This document shows, piece after piece, positions 5,636 through 5,880 of a DNA stretch of 5,880 bases. Position numbers and translations under genes: made by a program. The stretch spans positions 1 to 5,880 of the forward strand of contig DHKO01000042.1 in NCBI GenBank assembly GCA_002404895.1, given 5' to 3'. The notes beneath the pieces were generated by a model. The model did not search any database. It was not told the DNA's origin and saw nothing but the letters and a program-made list of their open reading frames with translations. Numbering within the stretch: the stretch's first letter is position 1; the number at the start of each line of letters is the position of its first letter. The stretch comes from Treponema sp. UBA4692 (lineage in GTDB: Bacteria; Spirochaetota; Spirochaetia; Treponematales; Treponemataceae).

Positions 5636-5880
5636 ATGGGAAACAATTATTTCAATTCAATTCCGTGGCGCGAGGCTCGCCTGCAGCTCGGACACTGCCG
5701 CTCAATGGCAAAAGAGGAATTCGCTGACGGAGTAAACGCTCTCAAAGGCAAGAAAATCGTAATCGTCGGATGCGGCGCTCAGGGCTTGAACCAGGGACTT
5801 TGCTTGCGCGACTCTGGACTTGATGTTTCTTACGCTTTGCGCGAATCTGCAATCGCCGAAAAACGCCAGTCTTGGAAAAA
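5636..5880 (+). CDS. ilvC: Ketol-acid reductoisomerase, class II (long form), N-terminal part (truncated by window edge)
   Basis: Converts acetolactate and acetohydroxybutyrate to the dihydroxy acids of valine/leucine and isoleucine synthesis, using NADPH and Mg2+, in the cytoplasm. The 81 visible codons follow E. coli IlvC closely: 'NYFNS' near the start, 'LGHCRSMAKEEFADG' (18-32), the Rossmann motif 'IVIVGCGAQGLNQGL' (41-55), then 'RDSGLDVSYALR' (58-69). R69, R77 and S79 match the E. coli NADPH-phosphate-binding residues R68, R76 and S78; the adjacent Lys is Glu here. The E. coli-like N-terminus places it in the long (about 490 residue) class, not the short class common in other bacteria. 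The start is set by the AGGAGA site. The leader is structured and may regulate expression. The catalytic C-terminal domains are outside the window. Confidence 0.96.
   Translation, partial: MGNNYFNSIPWREARLQLGHCRSMAKEEFADGVNALKGKKIVIVGCGAQGLNQGLCLRDSGLDVSYALRESAIAEKRQSWK

Overview
The window most likely comes from a Treponema-type spirochaete. Three things point there. The alanyl-tRNA synthetase has the compact spirochaetal sequence style, close to Borrelia AlaRS as I remember it. The large envelope protein contains a domain that aligns with T. pallidum pallilysin (TP0751). Base composition is moderate in genes and AT-rich between them. The genus is an inference; nothing in the window fixes the species.

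Layout, left to right. Positions 1-716 (minus) hold the N-terminal 238 codons of alaS, running off the left edge. A short spacer (717-840) carries the alaS promoter and a perfect 16-bp inverted repeat just after the next gene. Positions 841-3249 (minus) encode an 802-residue envelope protein: N-terminal membrane anchor, acidic DG-turn-rich beta region, pallilysin-like domain, second beta module, 'SPDGDG' Ig-like module and C-terminal OmpA domain. The 404-bp gap 3250-3653 holds two divergent promoters and one copy of a GC-rich dispersed repeat. Positions 3654-5108 (plus) encode a complete MATE-family transporter, followed by a strong intrinsic terminator. The 527-bp gap 5109-5635 holds a candidate promoter, a second, inverted copy of the repeat, and a run of hairpins with a Leu/Ile-rich reading frame leading into ilvC. 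Positions 5636-5880 (plus) hold the first 81 codons of ilvC, a class II (long) ketol-acid reductoisomerase, running off the right edge.

The four genes do not form one pathway: they cover translation, cell envelope, efflux and branched-chain amino-acid synthesis. Each seems to be its own transcription unit, although the envelope gene reads toward alaS on the same strand.

The main points of interest lie between and within genes. Three of the four starts have no Shine-Dalgarno sequence and a -10 box only 9-10 nt before the ATG, suggesting leaderless or nearly leaderless mRNAs, while ilvC has a strong SD and a long structured leader. Two diverged copies of one intergenic repeat flank the MATE gene in opposite orientation. 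The envelope protein joins a pallilysin-like domain lacking the HEXXH zinc motif to an OmpA domain lacking the usual peptidoglycan-binding Asp.
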